Positions 27,599-37,133 are shown, numbered from the stretch's first letter. The stretch is 64,000 nucleotides of DNA from Pedobacter helvus (GCF_005925325.1 NZ_SRMP01000001.1:1054001-1118000); one strand, 5' to 3'. Numbers and translations: made by a program. The notes: generated by a model not told the origin, from the letters alone.

Positions 27599-28225
27599 AT
27601 GGGAAAAAAGCAAATCTTAATTCGGGTTTACCTATTCGTTTCAGCCTTAATTACGCTTGATGTAGTACTTTATTGTTTTTGGCAAATGAGTTTTACAGGC
27701 TATTGGAGCGATCGGGTTATCTTTTGGATTTGGCTTTTGCTTACTCCGGTAGTCACATTTAGTTTTTGGAAAAAGCTTTGGGCTAAAATATATTTCGGGC
27801 TGTTAGTGGTGGGGTTAATTTTAAGTATTTTGCCAATGGCGATACCATTTTTTGGCATCCTTTTATCAGGTTCTGGTAGTGGCCGATTAAACCATTTTAA
27901 CCTCGAAAATAACATCCGCATACAAACTGTAGGTTATGGCGTAATGGGCAGGCCTCGTGTACAAATTGTAAAAGATGGTTTACTGTTTGATAAAATTAAA
28001 TTTGAAGATGGCGACGAGATCGGTGCAAACGATGTGATTTCAATAAAACCCGAAGATGCTAAAAACGGTGAGGAACAAGAGTTACCAGCATTTGCAATTA
28101 GGGATGCGAAGAATATCAAACTGATAAAAGAGGCAGATACCTGCATTAGTGTGAAATGTTTCTTTGAAAAAGCTACAGTAGAAACCATCTATCGATTTAA
28201 AGAAAAAAAATCTTTTAACTATTAA
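27599..28225 (+). CDS. Unknown membrane protein with a C-terminal soluble domain
   Basis: 208 aa. Three hydrophobic helices (about 8-28, 40-58, 65-90) are followed by a soluble domain of about 110 residues (NNIRIQTVGYGVMGRPRVQI). The layout resembles the gene at 26213. It is 5 nt after its neighbour and ends the transcription unit of site F, with a 600-nt gap beyond. Confidence 0.55.
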   Translation: MGKKQILIRVYLFVSALITLDVVLYCFWQMSFTGYWSDRVIFWIWLLLTPVVTFSFWKKLWAKIYFGLLVVGLILSILPMAIPFFGILLSGSGSGRLNHFNLENNIRIQTVGYGVMGRPRVQIVKDGLLFDKIKFEDGDEIGANDVISIKPEDAKNGEEQELPAFAIRDAKNIKLIKEADTCISVKCFFEKATVETIYRFKEKKSFNY

Positions 28226-28826
28226 TTTGTTTGAACCACAAAGACACTAAGAGCACAAAAATATTGGAGTTCATTAATTAAGTATTTGGAAGGAGCGGTG
28301 TAAAGGACGGCCTTTGAATATTTGGAGCAAAAGCAGGTAAATCTTTTGCATCAATTTTCGACAAGTATAAACAAGCAAGAAGGCAAAGCGGAGCACAAAC
28401 TTTAATAAAAGTAATAACACTAAAGCTTCTGTATAAATAGCCTTACAAGCTAATGCTGGCCTGTAACAAAGCGGAAAGCTCCGGAGTAAAATAAACAGCG
28501 AAGCTCTCTTGAAGACAAAAATCAATACAAACTACTGAAAAATTCTGTATAACGAAGCGTAAATATACCGTCACCCTGAATTTATTTCAGGGTCTACCAT
28601 GATGGACATCTGCTATTAAATGAAACTAAAATCTAAATATGAAATGAGGACACGTACACCGAAGGTGATTTTTTTTATTCGGGTAGCGATTAATGATTTG
28701 AGAATTAAAGATGATGCCTTTTACAAACGCAATAACAATGATTTAAAGCAGTAGCCATCAAAACAACTTCCATTGACCATCTTTATGGAAACCTAAACCA
28801 TGCATCATCATTAAAATAAAACTGAC
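28226..28826. other. Intergenic region with a small hairpin, no gene seen
   Basis: 601 bp. From 28300 to 28550 the sequence has higher GC than the flanks and no long frame on the plus strand; it may be a decayed gene or repeat. CCCTGAA (28574-28580) pairs with TTCAGGG (28586-28592), a phrase (CACCCTGAA...TTCAGGGT) common in Bacteroidota intergenic repeats. I see no operator of the CGAAT type here. Confidence 0.45.
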
Positions 28827-29780
28827 ATGAACAAATACCTACCTATTTTCATACTCTCATTTTTATCTTACTCATTAGCGCAAGCTCAAAGCTTCGATAT
28901 TCGAAAACTTACATTAAAAAGCGATGTGATTTTGTTGTACGACCAAGACAGCATTGTCTACATTGATGATGTCATCAACGACCATACCACTCAACATTAT
29001 TACCAACTTAAATCCGTTAGTCAGGAAGTTAAAAATAACACGGGTTTTAAATTTAACAACATAAAACTACGCTATCTGGTAGAAAACGAAGACTACTTTA
29101 AAGTGTACGAAAAAGGAGATTGCATGGGCATTGGCAAGGTTGTCGACAATGTAAAAAGAAGATTTTACGGTATGTTGTTCCTACAAAAAAACAACAAACA
29201 ATACAACGTTATCGGCATTGTGCAAAATGATGATCCGCTATCGGTTTGGCAAGATGTTATTAAACAAGTAAAATCTGTAGCAACTCTCGAAAAAATTAAA
29301 AACCTGCAAGAGCGCTACACCAAATCCATCGATTGGTTTTTAGACAACAATACCCTACCCGATAAAAACTTTGTGAAGTATTATAAACAAAAAGGCATCC
29401 TTAAAACCGATACCGCCCAACTCACCGAACAGCAACTGGCTAGAGCAAGAGGCTTATTTTTTAACGGAAACGAAATTTTTTTAGATTTAATTGCCAGTAC
29501 AGACCAAACCGAAATCAGAAATTATTACCTACAGAAATTAAAAGATATTGTTTTTCAATCCGAGTATGAATTTGGCGATTGCTTACGCTTCAAAAGAATT
29601 GCCTGCATGTTAACCAACGATTTTAATGAGAATTACGATGATCTAAATCGGACGCTTTCGGATCTGTTGACCAAAGATGAGCTTCAGAATTATGAGAAAC
29701 GACCAATCATGAACCATCTCATCGACCTCATTGAAAAAAAGACTTATAAAATTGGTACGTTTTCTACCAGTAAACTATAA
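28827..29780 (+). CDS. Exported protein, unknown
   Basis: 317 aa with a signal peptide ending AQAQ. The mature protein is mixed alpha/beta: beta-rich to about residue 140, then helical with charged stretches (LEKIKNLQERYTKSIDWFL). Two cysteines near residues 100 and 250-260 are notable. The family is not recognised. The next gene starts 10 nt after its stop. Confidence 0.55.
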   Translation: MNKYLPIFILSFLSYSLAQAQSFDIRKLTLKSDVILLYDQDSIVYIDDVINDHTTQHYYQLKSVSQEVKNNTGFKFNNIKLRYLVENEDYFKVYEKGDCMGIGKVVDNVKRRFYGMLFLQKNNKQYNVIGIVQNDDPLSVWQDVIKQVKSVATLEKIKNLQERYTKSIDWFLDNNTLPDKNFVKYYKQKGILKTDTAQLTEQQLARARGLFFNGNEIFLDLIASTDQTEIRNYYLQKLKDIVFQSEYEFGDCLRFKRIACMLTNDFNENYDDLNRTLSDLLTKDELQNYEKRPIMNHLIDLIEKKTYKIGTFSTSKL

Positions 29781-29790
29781 AACCAAAACG

Positions 29791-30531
29791 ATGAAAAACC
29801 TTCGATATATCTTATTCACTTTAACTACCTTGATGATATTTTTCGCTTGCCAAAATAAAAACGAGCAGAAGACCGAAGAAGTTCTCGATACTATAGCCCA
29901 TGCTAGTGAAACCGTTGCACAAACTGAAACAGTTGCACATTTTACAGAACCCGTCTTCCCAGCATCGGGAAAAAAAGCTAGCGATTTTGTGCCTGCAAAC
30001 TACGAGATTGATATGGAAACAGAAGCGGATCTAAATCAGGACGGTTTAGGCGATGTAGCACTCGTGCTCATTAATATCAAAGATACTACTGCACTTAGGC
30101 CAACGCTGGTGCTCTTAAATCAGGGTAAAGGATACAAGCTTTACGCCAAATCTTTTAGTGCTGTGGAGCCAAAATATCGAGAAGATGGGTTTCAAATTTA
30201 CGATTACGAAAACATTGTTATTGATAGCGGAAAATTGGTAATCAGCATGCAGGCAACTGGACCGTCCGGAACCATTGAAAGTACTTATGCATTTATTGAT
30301 GGCGATTTGGTATTAAGCAACATTAGCACGTTTAACATGGGCGCCGGTGGACAAACTGAAGTCAAATTTGATGTACTGAAAGGGATTTACGAAAAAACCG
30401 ACATCAACACCATGAAAGAAGATATGCCCAGCACCACTACTACCAAAAAATACAAAATACCAAAGGTGCTTTTTAAGGATAGTGATCCTGGCGAAATCAT
30501 GATTAAGGCATATGAAAAGGTTGGGGATTAA
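29791..30531 (+). CDS. Lipoprotein with an FG-GAP-like segment
   Basis: 246 aa from the ATG at 29791, which gives a lipobox at C20 (FFAC). An acidic, Thr/Ala-rich linker leads to EADLNQDGLGDVALVLIN, a D-x-N-x-D-G-x-x-D pattern typical of FG-GAP/VCBS calcium-binding loops. A similar DxDxDG loop occurs in the protein at 49951. A role in binding or display at the cell surface is only inference. Confidence 0.6.
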   Translation: MKNLRYILFTLTTLMIFFACQNKNEQKTEEVLDTIAHASETVAQTETVAHFTEPVFPASGKKASDFVPANYEIDMETEADLNQDGLGDVALVLINIKDTTALRPTLVLLNQGKGYKLYAKSFSAVEPKYREDGFQIYDYENIVIDSGKLVISMQATGPSGTIESTYAFIDGDLVLSNISTFNMGAGGQTEVKFDVLKGIYEKTDINTMKEDMPSTTTTKKYKIPKVLFKDSDPGEIMIKAYEKVGD

Positions 30532-30541
30532 ACATCATTTT

Positions 30542-30895
30542 ATGAAAGTCTTTTTATTTGGCCTTGCCACCCTACTATTTATGGCTTGTAAGCAACCGCA
30601 AAAACAGGCTGTTCCCAAACCGAATGAGAAGGAAATGATTACATATTTTACCTATGGCGAGCTACCTCCAGTTGGTTATATTTACTACGACACGGTATTG
30701 GTGTTGGCAAAATATAGGCTAAATGTTAAAAACATGGGTGGTTGCGAACCCGATGGCATTGATTACAAGGATTTGGAACATCGTAATAAGCAAACTGCAC
30801 AATACATGGCCAAGCAGTTTGGAAAAGATTGGGTAAAGGATTTCGAGAAGCAAACGAAATTGAAAATTATGCTTTCGCTTGATTTGGAAGATTGA
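30542..30895 (+). CDS. Small lipoprotein, unknown
   Basis: 117 aa from the ATG at 30542, lipobox at C16 (LFMAC); the frame's upstream ATG overlaps the previous gene and would spoil the signal. The mature 100 residues include GELPPVGYIYYDTV and a CEPDGIDYKDLEHRN segment. Ten nt after the previous stop. Not recognised. Confidence 0.55.
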   Translation: MKVFLFGLATLLFMACKQPQKQAVPKPNEKEMITYFTYGELPPVGYIYYDTVLVLAKYRLNVKNMGGCEPDGIDYKDLEHRNKQTAQYMAKQFGKDWVKDFEKQTKLKIMLSLDLED

Positions 30896-30910
30896 GTCAT
30901 AGTAAATGAT

Positions 30911-31864
30911 ATGAAAAAATTCAGCCTCCCTTTACTTGTATTTGTTTTAAGCTTTGGATACAGTTACGCTCAAGAAAAGAAGAGCAATACTTCACTACAA
31001 AATCAACCTACTTTGGAACAAAAAATAGACCCAATCTTTAAGCGACCGGAAGCTTTTGGCGTAATGGCCAGCACTGAAAAAGCTGGTATGACCTATCAAC
31101 TTATTTACAGAACTGGCACTGTAGAGTTGCTGATTAACGGCAATAAAACACAGACTGACACTATAATGGTTGGCAAATTTGTTACGTTAAGTACGGCCAA
31201 TGGTGGCGCTATTTATGGTACCGGCGAGATGAAATGGATTGGGAGCGATATCTACTTCACGGTAAATGCTGGTCAGCAATTTGGCGGTAAAGTTGCTGGA
31301 CTTTTTAAGTGGAATGATAAGACCAAAGCGGTAACCCAGTTTTTGTTTAAAGATGAACCATCTACAAAGAAAGTAAAGAAAAAACAGCTCTTAAAAACCA
31401 GGACAATTAAAACACTTCGCTTTACAGACCATCAATTGCTCCAACAATACCAATATCAATTGAGCCAATGGGACGATAAAAAAGCAACTGCCAATGATCG
31501 CAAAAGGCATCAGCAAGAGCTGGAAGAATACAATTTCTGGAAAGCACATTCACAAGAACCTTATTACTTATTCGAAGAAACACCAAAATATGCTTTAGAG
31601 GCAAAAAATATATTTGCTGATGGTAATCGAGATATAGATACCGCATTGCTTCAAAACGCGGAGATCTACATGAATAAAGTTTTAAACCAATTTGATCAAC
31701 CTCCTAAGCATCAAGTGAAAGTTTTGGATTATTTCCTAGCCGATAGAACAGGTTTTAATGGCATTTACTTTCTTTATCAGGAGAAGGATATAAATGAGGT
31801 TAAAATCATCAGGTACAACAATAGTAACTGTGCCTGGTTATTGAGTAATTATGTAGAACTATAG
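30911..31864 (+). CDS. Exported protein, unknown
   Basis: 317 aa with a signal peptide ending SYAQ. An N-terminal beta-rich domain (about 40-150, with GAIYGTGEMKWIGSDIYFTV) is separated by a lysine-rich linker (KKVKKKQLLK) from a helical C-terminal half. The next gene follows after 23 nt. No family is recognised. Confidence 0.55.
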   Translation: MKKFSLPLLVFVLSFGYSYAQEKKSNTSLQNQPTLEQKIDPIFKRPEAFGVMASTEKAGMTYQLIYRTGTVELLINGNKTQTDTIMVGKFVTLSTANGGAIYGTGEMKWIGSDIYFTVNAGQQFGGKVAGLFKWNDKTKAVTQFLFKDEPSTKKVKKKQLLKTRTIKTLRFTDHQLLQQYQYQLSQWDDKKATANDRKRHQQELEEYNFWKAHSQEPYYLFEETPKYALEAKNIFADGNRDIDTALLQNAEIYMNKVLNQFDQPPKHQVKVLDYFLADRTGFNGIYFLYQEKDINEVKIIRYNNSNCAWLLSNYVEL

Positions 31865-31887
31865 GCTGAAAAGTAAATGAATTAGCT

Positions 31888-32199
31888 ATGGAAAAATCGC
31901 TCGTAAAACACGTCATCATTAGAGTTATCGTAGGCTCGCTCTTCCTGTTTTTGCTTCATTTTGCTCAGATAGATTATGAAGTTGGAGAAAGCTTGGGCAA
32001 AATCGGCCTTAACGAAAGCGCAATTGCTTTTATAGGTGCCTTGGTTTTATTCGGCTGGATAATTTTTATGGCTGTAGAAGTTGTTAAATATCTCAAAACC
32101 AAGCTCAAATGGTTTGCCATTGCTAACATTTTGATTATCGTTTTAACCATTGTCGGTTTCTTTTTTGTTCAGCTATTACTTGCCTTAGCAAGCTGTTAA
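31888..32199 (+). CDS. Small three-helix membrane protein, unknown
   Basis: 103 aa, nearly all hydrophobic: helices near residues 8-27, 42-62 and 74-100. It lacks conserved charged motifs and cannot be assigned. It precedes operator site G by 16 nt. Small integral membrane immunity proteins are common in such arrays, but nothing here proves that role. Confidence 0.5.
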   Translation: MEKSLVKHVIIRVIVGSLFLFLLHFAQIDYEVGESLGKIGLNESAIAFIGALVLFGWIIFMAVEVVKYLKTKLKWFAIANILIIVLTIVGFFFVQLLLALASC

Positions 32200-32215
32200 C
32201 GGTTTAACTGCTAAA

Positions 32216-32293
32216 CGAATAATAGCCTCTTGTAATCGAATAATTTTTGAAACGTGGCGAATAACAAAACGTAAATTTCATCTGTAATTTAAA
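32216..32293 (+). promoter_or_regulatory. Tandem 21-bp operator and promoter, site G (three repeats)
   Basis: CGAATAATAG (32216), CGAATAATTT (32237) and CGAATAACAA (32258) lie at exact 21-bp steps. AATTTAAA (32286-32293) follows 28 nt after the last repeat start, close to the short spacing of sites B, C and D. The gene at 32312 begins 18 nt later. This is the best-conserved triple. Confidence 0.65.
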
Positions 32294-32311
32294 CGCTAAC
32301 TTAATGTTCAA

Positions 32312-33946
32312 ATGAAAAAACTCATCTTTCTGATTTTGACTTTAATTATCAATCAATCGCTAGAAGCTAGCGAATGTTATAACTATCATACATCTACAAC
32401 GCAAGCTATTATAAAAACTGAACGCGGTATTTTCTATCGGTTGATAGAGAAAGACCCGAATGGCATAAGTTACGTTCAACAAATCCTTAAACCGATAAAG
32501 GGAATTGATCTGGCAACTTATAAATACGCTGGCGAAGATGAAGCTACCTTTATGTTTAGCGACAAAAATGGTTTTTATCAATTGCCAAAAAATGAACAAT
32601 ATGAAGATAAAGTGGCTATTTATTCTAAAGTTTTATCGGCCAATGCCGGACAAAAACACATCAATGGCCGTATATTTTTAATCGATAACAAATGGTTTTA
32701 TTTTACGGGTTGGAAAGATAAGATTACCAAAATTGCCTTGAATGGACTGCCTGCCAACATCACTAATGTTAAATGCTATAACTCTGGTTTGTACGTTAAA
32801 AACGATCAACAAGTGTTTTCCATTAATGTAGATTTGTATAGTTCGAAAGCTACTATTGAAACCATCCCGAATTTGAACCCAGCACAGGTTGTTTATTATG
32901 CATGCAATCCTTTAGAAAATGAAGATTTTATTGCTGATGAAAAGCATATTTATTCGATAAGACGAGAAGGAAGTTTTGATGACCTTACACCTCAGTTTTT
33001 GGCTTTGGGTATTAAAGGAAAATTCAACCAGTTAAAGGTGATAGATAATCCCACTACCATTTGGTGGAGCGATAAAGTTATCAAAAAACGCGAAGGCCAT
33101 TCGGTGTCGGGCAGAAATCCATTAACTGGCGAAGACATCGATATTTATTTTAGCTATTCCAATGCTACACCACTTCAGCCAAAGTACGGACGCATTGCCT
33201 ATATACGTTTTCAAGGTAAAATTTATCCCATTTGGGATGATAATTTTAGCCAGCCGTATGAGCTAAAAACCGATGCTTCAAAATTAGAGGCTATTGAAGG
33301 TAAATTGCTTAAAGGTGATGACTTTTATTACTTCGAAGCAGACAACGATTATAAAATTATCAGCACCAAAATCCCTTCAAGTGCGAAGTTTTTCCCTGGT
33401 GTTTACAGCTACGGAAAATACCTTTCAAAAGCTTTGGTTGAAGATGACTACATCCATTTTATTGGCGACCGGTTTAACATCCACATGGAAAATAAGAAAA
33501 AGTTAAGTAGTAAAGTTGTTAAACAATTAGGCCTGTTTTATCTCTTTAATAACGCCCTGTTTGATGGCGAAAAAAGTTACCCGATTAAAGCGGATTACGA
33601 AACTTTGATTTCTTTAGGTTCGTTTGTAGAAATAATTAACGGTTGCGCTGGCGAAATGCCAAACACGCCTCAGGTTCAACTTAAGTATCATCAGTTTTTT
33701 AAGGATAAAGATGCGGTGTATTACTTTAACGAAAAAACCAAGCAACTACAAATTATTCAAACGGCCGATCCAAGCAGTGCTGAGGTAGATAATTACGATT
33801 ATTTGCAAGAGCTGTACAAGATTAAAGATGTTAAGGGAACCATAAAAAAAAAGTCTGAAGCAAGCTTGAACTATTACTTAATTGGCGGAGCAGTTGTATT
33901 GGTTTTAGCATTAGGTATTTTTTATTTTAAGAGAAGAAAAGCATGA
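32312..33946 (+). CDS. Exported membrane-anchored DKNYY-like repeat protein
   Basis: 544 aa with a signal peptide (ending near LEAS) and a C-terminal helix (about 519-538) followed by RRKA, so a type I membrane protein. Units such as FMFSDKNGFYQL, FIADEKHIYSIRR and FFKDKDAVYYFNE fit the DKNYY family of tandem repeats, in a diverged form. DKNYY proteins are extracytoplasmic and often near toxin-immunity loci; no activity is known. It forms its own unit behind site G. Confidence 0.6.
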   Translation: MKKLIFLILTLIINQSLEASECYNYHTSTTQAIIKTERGIFYRLIEKDPNGISYVQQILKPIKGIDLATYKYAGEDEATFMFSDKNGFYQLPKNEQYEDKVAIYSKVLSANAGQKHINGRIFLIDNKWFYFTGWKDKITKIALNGLPANITNVKCYNSGLYVKNDQQVFSINVDLYSSKATIETIPNLNPAQVVYYACNPLENEDFIADEKHIYSIRREGSFDDLTPQFLALGIKGKFNQLKVIDNPTTIWWSDKVIKKREGHSVSGRNPLTGEDIDIYFSYSNATPLQPKYGRIAYIRFQGKIYPIWDDNFSQPYELKTDASKLEAIEGKLLKGDDFYYFEADNDYKIISTKIPSSAKFFPGVYSYGKYLSKALVEDDYIHFIGDRFNIHMENKKKLSSKVVKQLGLFYLFNNALFDGEKSYPIKADYETLISLGSFVEIINGCAGEMPNTPQVQLKYHQFFKDKDAVYYFNEKTKQLQIIQTADPSSAEVDNYDYLQELYKIKDVKGTIKKKSEASLNYYLIGGAVVLVLALGIFYFKRRKA

Positions 33947-34100
33947 GGGTAATCGGAATGTTTTGGACAAGGATTTAACGGAGAGGTATCAAAAAAATAA
34001 TGAACGTTGTAGGAAGCGTTTAGCATGGTGCTTTGATTAAAGTAACGACGTTGCTAAGAACGAGGATTGGCATAGCAGATATTTTGAGTGAAAAACGTTG

Positions 34101-34202
34101 AAACCACTTGCACTATCATTCAAGTAGCACTGCTAAAATAATTTTCAGCCTTGATGGTGGATAGAGCGAAGCAAGGCCTTAAATTATTTTGATAAGTGGT
34201 TT
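34101..34202. repeat. Long interrupted palindrome
   Basis: AAACCACTT (34101-34109) pairs with AAGTGGTTT (34194-34202). Inside, 34135-34153 pairs with 34172-34190 over 19 bp with three mismatches. The whole forms a roughly 100-base cruciform of the kind seen in REP or MITE elements. The rest of 33947-34320 holds no gene that I can see. Confidence 0.65.
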
Positions 34203-34244
34203 GACGAATTTTCGCCAAAATAGATGCAAGCCTTGACTTTTGCT

Positions 34245-34268
34245 CCACTTTTTGTCAAGAAAAAGTGG
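34245..34268. repeat. Hairpin of an interspersed repeat
   Basis: CCACTTTTT (34245-34253) and AAAAAGTGG (34260-34268) form a perfect 9-bp stem around GTCAAG. CTTGAC stands 10 nt upstream and pairs with the loop GTCAAG as an alternative fold. The phrase resembles interspersed repeats known from related genomes. It ends 52 nt before the gene at 34321. Confidence 0.6.
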
Positions 34269-34320
34269 AAAAGCCTGCCCGGCTAGGGCATATAAAATTT
34301 ATGATTGCCAGAATGAATGT

Positions 34321-34800
34321 ATGAAACCTAATAAACCCATTTTAATTGCCGGCTTAGTCATTTTCGCAATCAGCGTTTGTATCATCTTTCCGTACGAAAG
34401 TAACAAATCTAATTACATCGACGATCTGAAATTTACGTTCCTAACACTCGCACTTTCCATGTTTATCCTCATGTACAGCTTAATGGGCAAACATTTTTTT
34501 AAAGGACTGCTTTTCCTTTTGTTCAGTGCCGTATTCAGTTTTGCCTGCTGGTCGCTGTTTATGTACAACGATTTTTGGGGCATTATTCCAGCCTTGTATG
34601 CTGGTATTCCGGCAGGTATAGTTGCAGGATTAGTATTTTTAATTTTCAATTATCAATTTATCAAAGATGAAAACAAGGTTAGTCGTTTGATAAAGCGATG
34701 CGTTTTGTACAGTGTAATCCTGCTTGTTTCATCTGTTTTATTTGCCAAAGGTGGCGACTGGATTTTTGAGCTTACAGAATATTTAAAGAATATAACGTAG
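34321..34800 (+). CDS. Four-helix membrane protein, unknown
   Basis: 159 aa from the ATG at 34321; the open frame reaches upstream into a repeat hairpin and that part is not coding. Hydrophobic helices near residues 6-24, 38-58, 62-85, 92-115 and 130-150. No motif identifies it. It lies 26 nt before the DKNYY gene. Confidence 0.5.
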   Translation: MKPNKPILIAGLVIFAISVCIIFPYESNKSNYIDDLKFTFLTLALSMFILMYSLMGKHFFKGLLFLLFSAVFSFACWSLFMYNDFWGIIPALYAGIPAGIVAGLVFLIFNYQFIKDENKVSRLIKRCVLYSVILLVSSVLFAKGGDWIFELTEYLKNIT

Positions 34801-34826
34801 ATCTCTACCAATAACCAAACTAACCT

Positions 34827-35624
34827 ATGAAAAAAACAATCCTGCTACTCTCCATTCCTTTAGCCCTAACTGGGATATTTTTATTGTACAACAGTTACAT
34901 TCCAATCGTCTACCACAATGAGTGTAACGACCCACATTTGTATCGCTATCAATTTGGTATTTACAAAATAGATACTTTGGGCAAAAACGAGGTAAATTTT
35001 AAGCAAATTGGGAATGTGGCAGATTATTTTGGTCTCGATAAATCAGCTTGTTTAGACGGCGTTTACAAGTACGAACAAGCTTTGCGTAAAAAAGAAATCG
35101 ATAGTGTAAACAAAAGCCTAAACTGGCAACTGGTTAAGCATAATCTATACAAAAATAAAAATGGCGAACTTGGTTTTAGGGAAATCATCAGCTTGGGCGA
35201 AGGCACTGCCCCAGTTGCGACCTACATTACCAAATTCGGCTTTAATGAAGGAAACCCCTTAAACAAAACCATAGATACAGCCACCTTTACCGACCTGGGA
35301 AGTCGTTACTATAAAGACAAAAATTACATTTACCAACACTACACCATGGCATACGGCGGGAGTTTTTACGTTAATACCGATGTTGATTACAAAACTTTCC
35401 AGGTAATTGGCGATGTGTACGCAAAGGATAAAAACCACATTTATGAAGAACGGACAGGGATCATGGAAAATGCCGACTATAAAACTTTTAAAACGGCTGT
35501 AGGTATTGGCCCCTATGCGAAAGATAAAAATGGGTACTATTCTTGGGGTGAAAAAATAGATACCTTAAACCAGGATATTCCCGAAGAAAAAGAGGCCATT
35601 AAAAAGCTGATGAAACTTCGCTAA
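34827..35624 (+). CDS. DKNYY family protein with an N-terminal anchor
   Basis: 265 aa. A signal anchor (about 5-22) leads to a periplasmic domain with clear DKNYY repeats near residues 160-245: YYKDKNYIYQHY, VYAKDKNHIYEE and PYAKDKNGYYSW, each followed by 'D.kTF...'. This is the clearest repeat protein of the family in the window. The family is extracytoplasmic and uncharacterised. It is 9 nt from the next gene. Confidence 0.8.
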   Translation: MKKTILLLSIPLALTGIFLLYNSYIPIVYHNECNDPHLYRYQFGIYKIDTLGKNEVNFKQIGNVADYFGLDKSACLDGVYKYEQALRKKEIDSVNKSLNWQLVKHNLYKNKNGELGFREIISLGEGTAPVATYITKFGFNEGNPLNKTIDTATFTDLGSRYYKDKNYIYQHYTMAYGGSFYVNTDVDYKTFQVIGDVYAKDKNHIYEERTGIMENADYKTFKTAVGIGPYAKDKNGYYSWGEKIDTLNQDIPEEKEAIKKLMKLR

Positions 35625-35633
35625 ACTAAAAAA

Positions 35634-36062
35634 ATGCTCAACAGAATTAAGAAACTTATTTTTACTGCCATTACCATCGAAATTGTAGGTGCATTTCTGC
35701 TCGCATCTTTTTTTTACACAGTGTTTTTTGGTTTGAAAGAAACTGTAGCAATTCTCCAATGGCTATGTTTTCCATTATTAATAGCTTGTGCCATCACTTA
35801 TGCCTTTGGCTGGTTCATCTGCAATCGCTTTTCAGCCCGCTATCACTTTAAAAAATGGCAGGGTGTGGTCATCATGTTCGCCTTGCTTTTAGTCGGTATT
35901 TTTGGTGGCATGCTTACACTTTCTATTTCGGCAAACAACGATATTAATGAAATTACAGACGTTTTTCCAGTAGTTTTAGTGTTTCTGGCTTTTGGTGGTT
36001 TGCCCACCTTAATTTTAGGTTTGTGGTTGGGCAACCGTTTAAGCAAACTCAATCCTTCCTGA
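35634..36062 (+). CDS. Four-helix membrane protein, unknown
   Basis: 142 aa with helices near residues 8-30, 36-56, 72-92 and 108-130. It is 2 nt upstream of the GIDE-domain gene and presumably made with it. Not recognised. Confidence 0.5.
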   Translation: MLNRIKKLIFTAITIEIVGAFLLASFFYTVFFGLKETVAILQWLCFPLLIACAITYAFGWFICNRFSARYHFKKWQGVVIMFALLLVGIFGGMLTLSISANNDINEITDVFPVVLVFLAFGGLPTLILGLWLGNRLSKLNPS

Positions 36063-36064
36063 TC

Positions 36065-37057
36065 ATGAAGACACTCTATTTGATCATATTCGGCATATCA
36101 GCTTTGCTTTTTGTGGCTTTATTTTTTAGTCACTTAATGATTGCCATTGTACCCATTATTGGCGCAATTGTAGTTTGGTTGGTCAGCAAAACTTCCATCA
36201 AATTAATTAAAACCAAATTTACACTCATCCATTTGCTTAACGAGGGTTTGGTTAAAATACAAGGTACCATTACAGCACCAAAAACCTTCACCACGCCTTA
36301 TTTTAAGCAAGAATGTATTGGTTATTACTACAAAAAAGCAGACCTAACTTACGATAGCGAGAGTGGTAGCGAGTACGAAAAAGACGCAACTATCGAAGAA
36401 GAATTTCAAGATTTTTACCTCACAGATGCTACCGGAAAAATTAAGGTAATTGCGCCTCGGTTTAACCTCGCCTTTTTACCAGTTAAGACAGATACCGTTC
36501 ACAGCATTAAATATGCGGTAGATGATGTTCGACATAGCGAAAGAATACTTAAAAATGGCGATAAGATTTCGGTAATGGGCTACGCTAAGAGAAATGCAGG
36601 TTACAGTTTCGAAATTATTGAACAGCCCAACAATCCGATAGTGATCAGTAATGCTGATTTTGAAAGCAAAAGCCGAAAATCTTTCCAGGTCTTCAAATTT
36701 ATATTGCCTTACCTCATATTAATGTACCTCTCGGTCAACTATTTCGTGTTTTTTGCACCTCTCCATCATTGGAAACAAAATGATGCGCTCATCGTTTTTG
36801 GCTTCTTCGGCGTGCCCATCTTAGGAATTATTTCAGCTATAATCGGCAAAAAAGAAACTGGTTGTCTTTACGTATTTTTCTCTGTTTTAGGCGGAACGCT
36901 TCTGCTCACTTCGCTATTAACTTTCCCTTTGTTGTGCTTGCTCTTGATAAGCAAAACAGCCTTTTACACAATTGTTTGCGTGTGGCTCTCCGTTTTTGTA
37001 TGTACATTGCTGGGCTTAGGTATTAACTACAAAAAATTGGCAGATCTTAACGAATAA
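36065..37057 (+). CDS. GIDE-domain membrane protein (no RING)
   Basis: 330 aa from the ATG at 36065. Two N-terminal helices (about 1-42) precede a GIDE-type domain (about 52-190): VKIQGTITAPKTFTTPYFK, ECIGYYYKKAD, FYLTDATGKIKVIAP. Several further helices follow (about 208-330). In eukaryotic MUL1 this domain is linked to a RING E3 ligase; bacterial versions have no RING and an unknown role at membranes. A decayed copy of this gene's 3' end lies at 43916-43950. Its stop codon lies inside operator site B. Confidence 0.75.
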   Translation: MKTLYLIIFGISALLFVALFFSHLMIAIVPIIGAIVVWLVSKTSIKLIKTKFTLIHLLNEGLVKIQGTITAPKTFTTPYFKQECIGYYYKKADLTYDSESGSEYEKDATIEEEFQDFYLTDATGKIKVIAPRFNLAFLPVKTDTVHSIKYAVDDVRHSERILKNGDKISVMGYAKRNAGYSFEIIEQPNNPIVISNADFESKSRKSFQVFKFILPYLILMYLSVNYFVFFAPLHHWKQNDALIVFGFFGVPILGIISAIIGKKETGCLYVFFSVLGGTLLLTSLLTFPLLCLLLISKTAFYTIVCVWLSVFVCTLLGLGINYKKLADLNE

Positions 37058-37107
37058 TAAGCCAGCCCTAGCGAATTCTAATTACTACAAATACCTTAAG
37101 AATTTAT
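37051..37107 (+). promoter_or_regulatory. Tandem 21-bp operator and promoter, site B
   Basis: CGAATAATAA (37051) and CGAATTCTAA (37072) are 21 bp apart. The first covers the stop codon of the GIDE gene. GAATTTAT (37100-37107) is the probable -7 region, at the short spacing. The gene at 37134 is preceded by CATCTATCTATGG, a phrase shared with sites C and E. Confidence 0.6.
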
Positions 37108-37133
37108 TTTTAAATTTAATTAAACATCTATCT

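Noticed and set aside
28274..28525. A minus-strand open frame of 83 codons in the 28.2-28.8 kb gap
   Set aside because: No recognisable domain, and it lies in repeat-like sequence; its hydrophobic stretches are not convincing as a real membrane protein.
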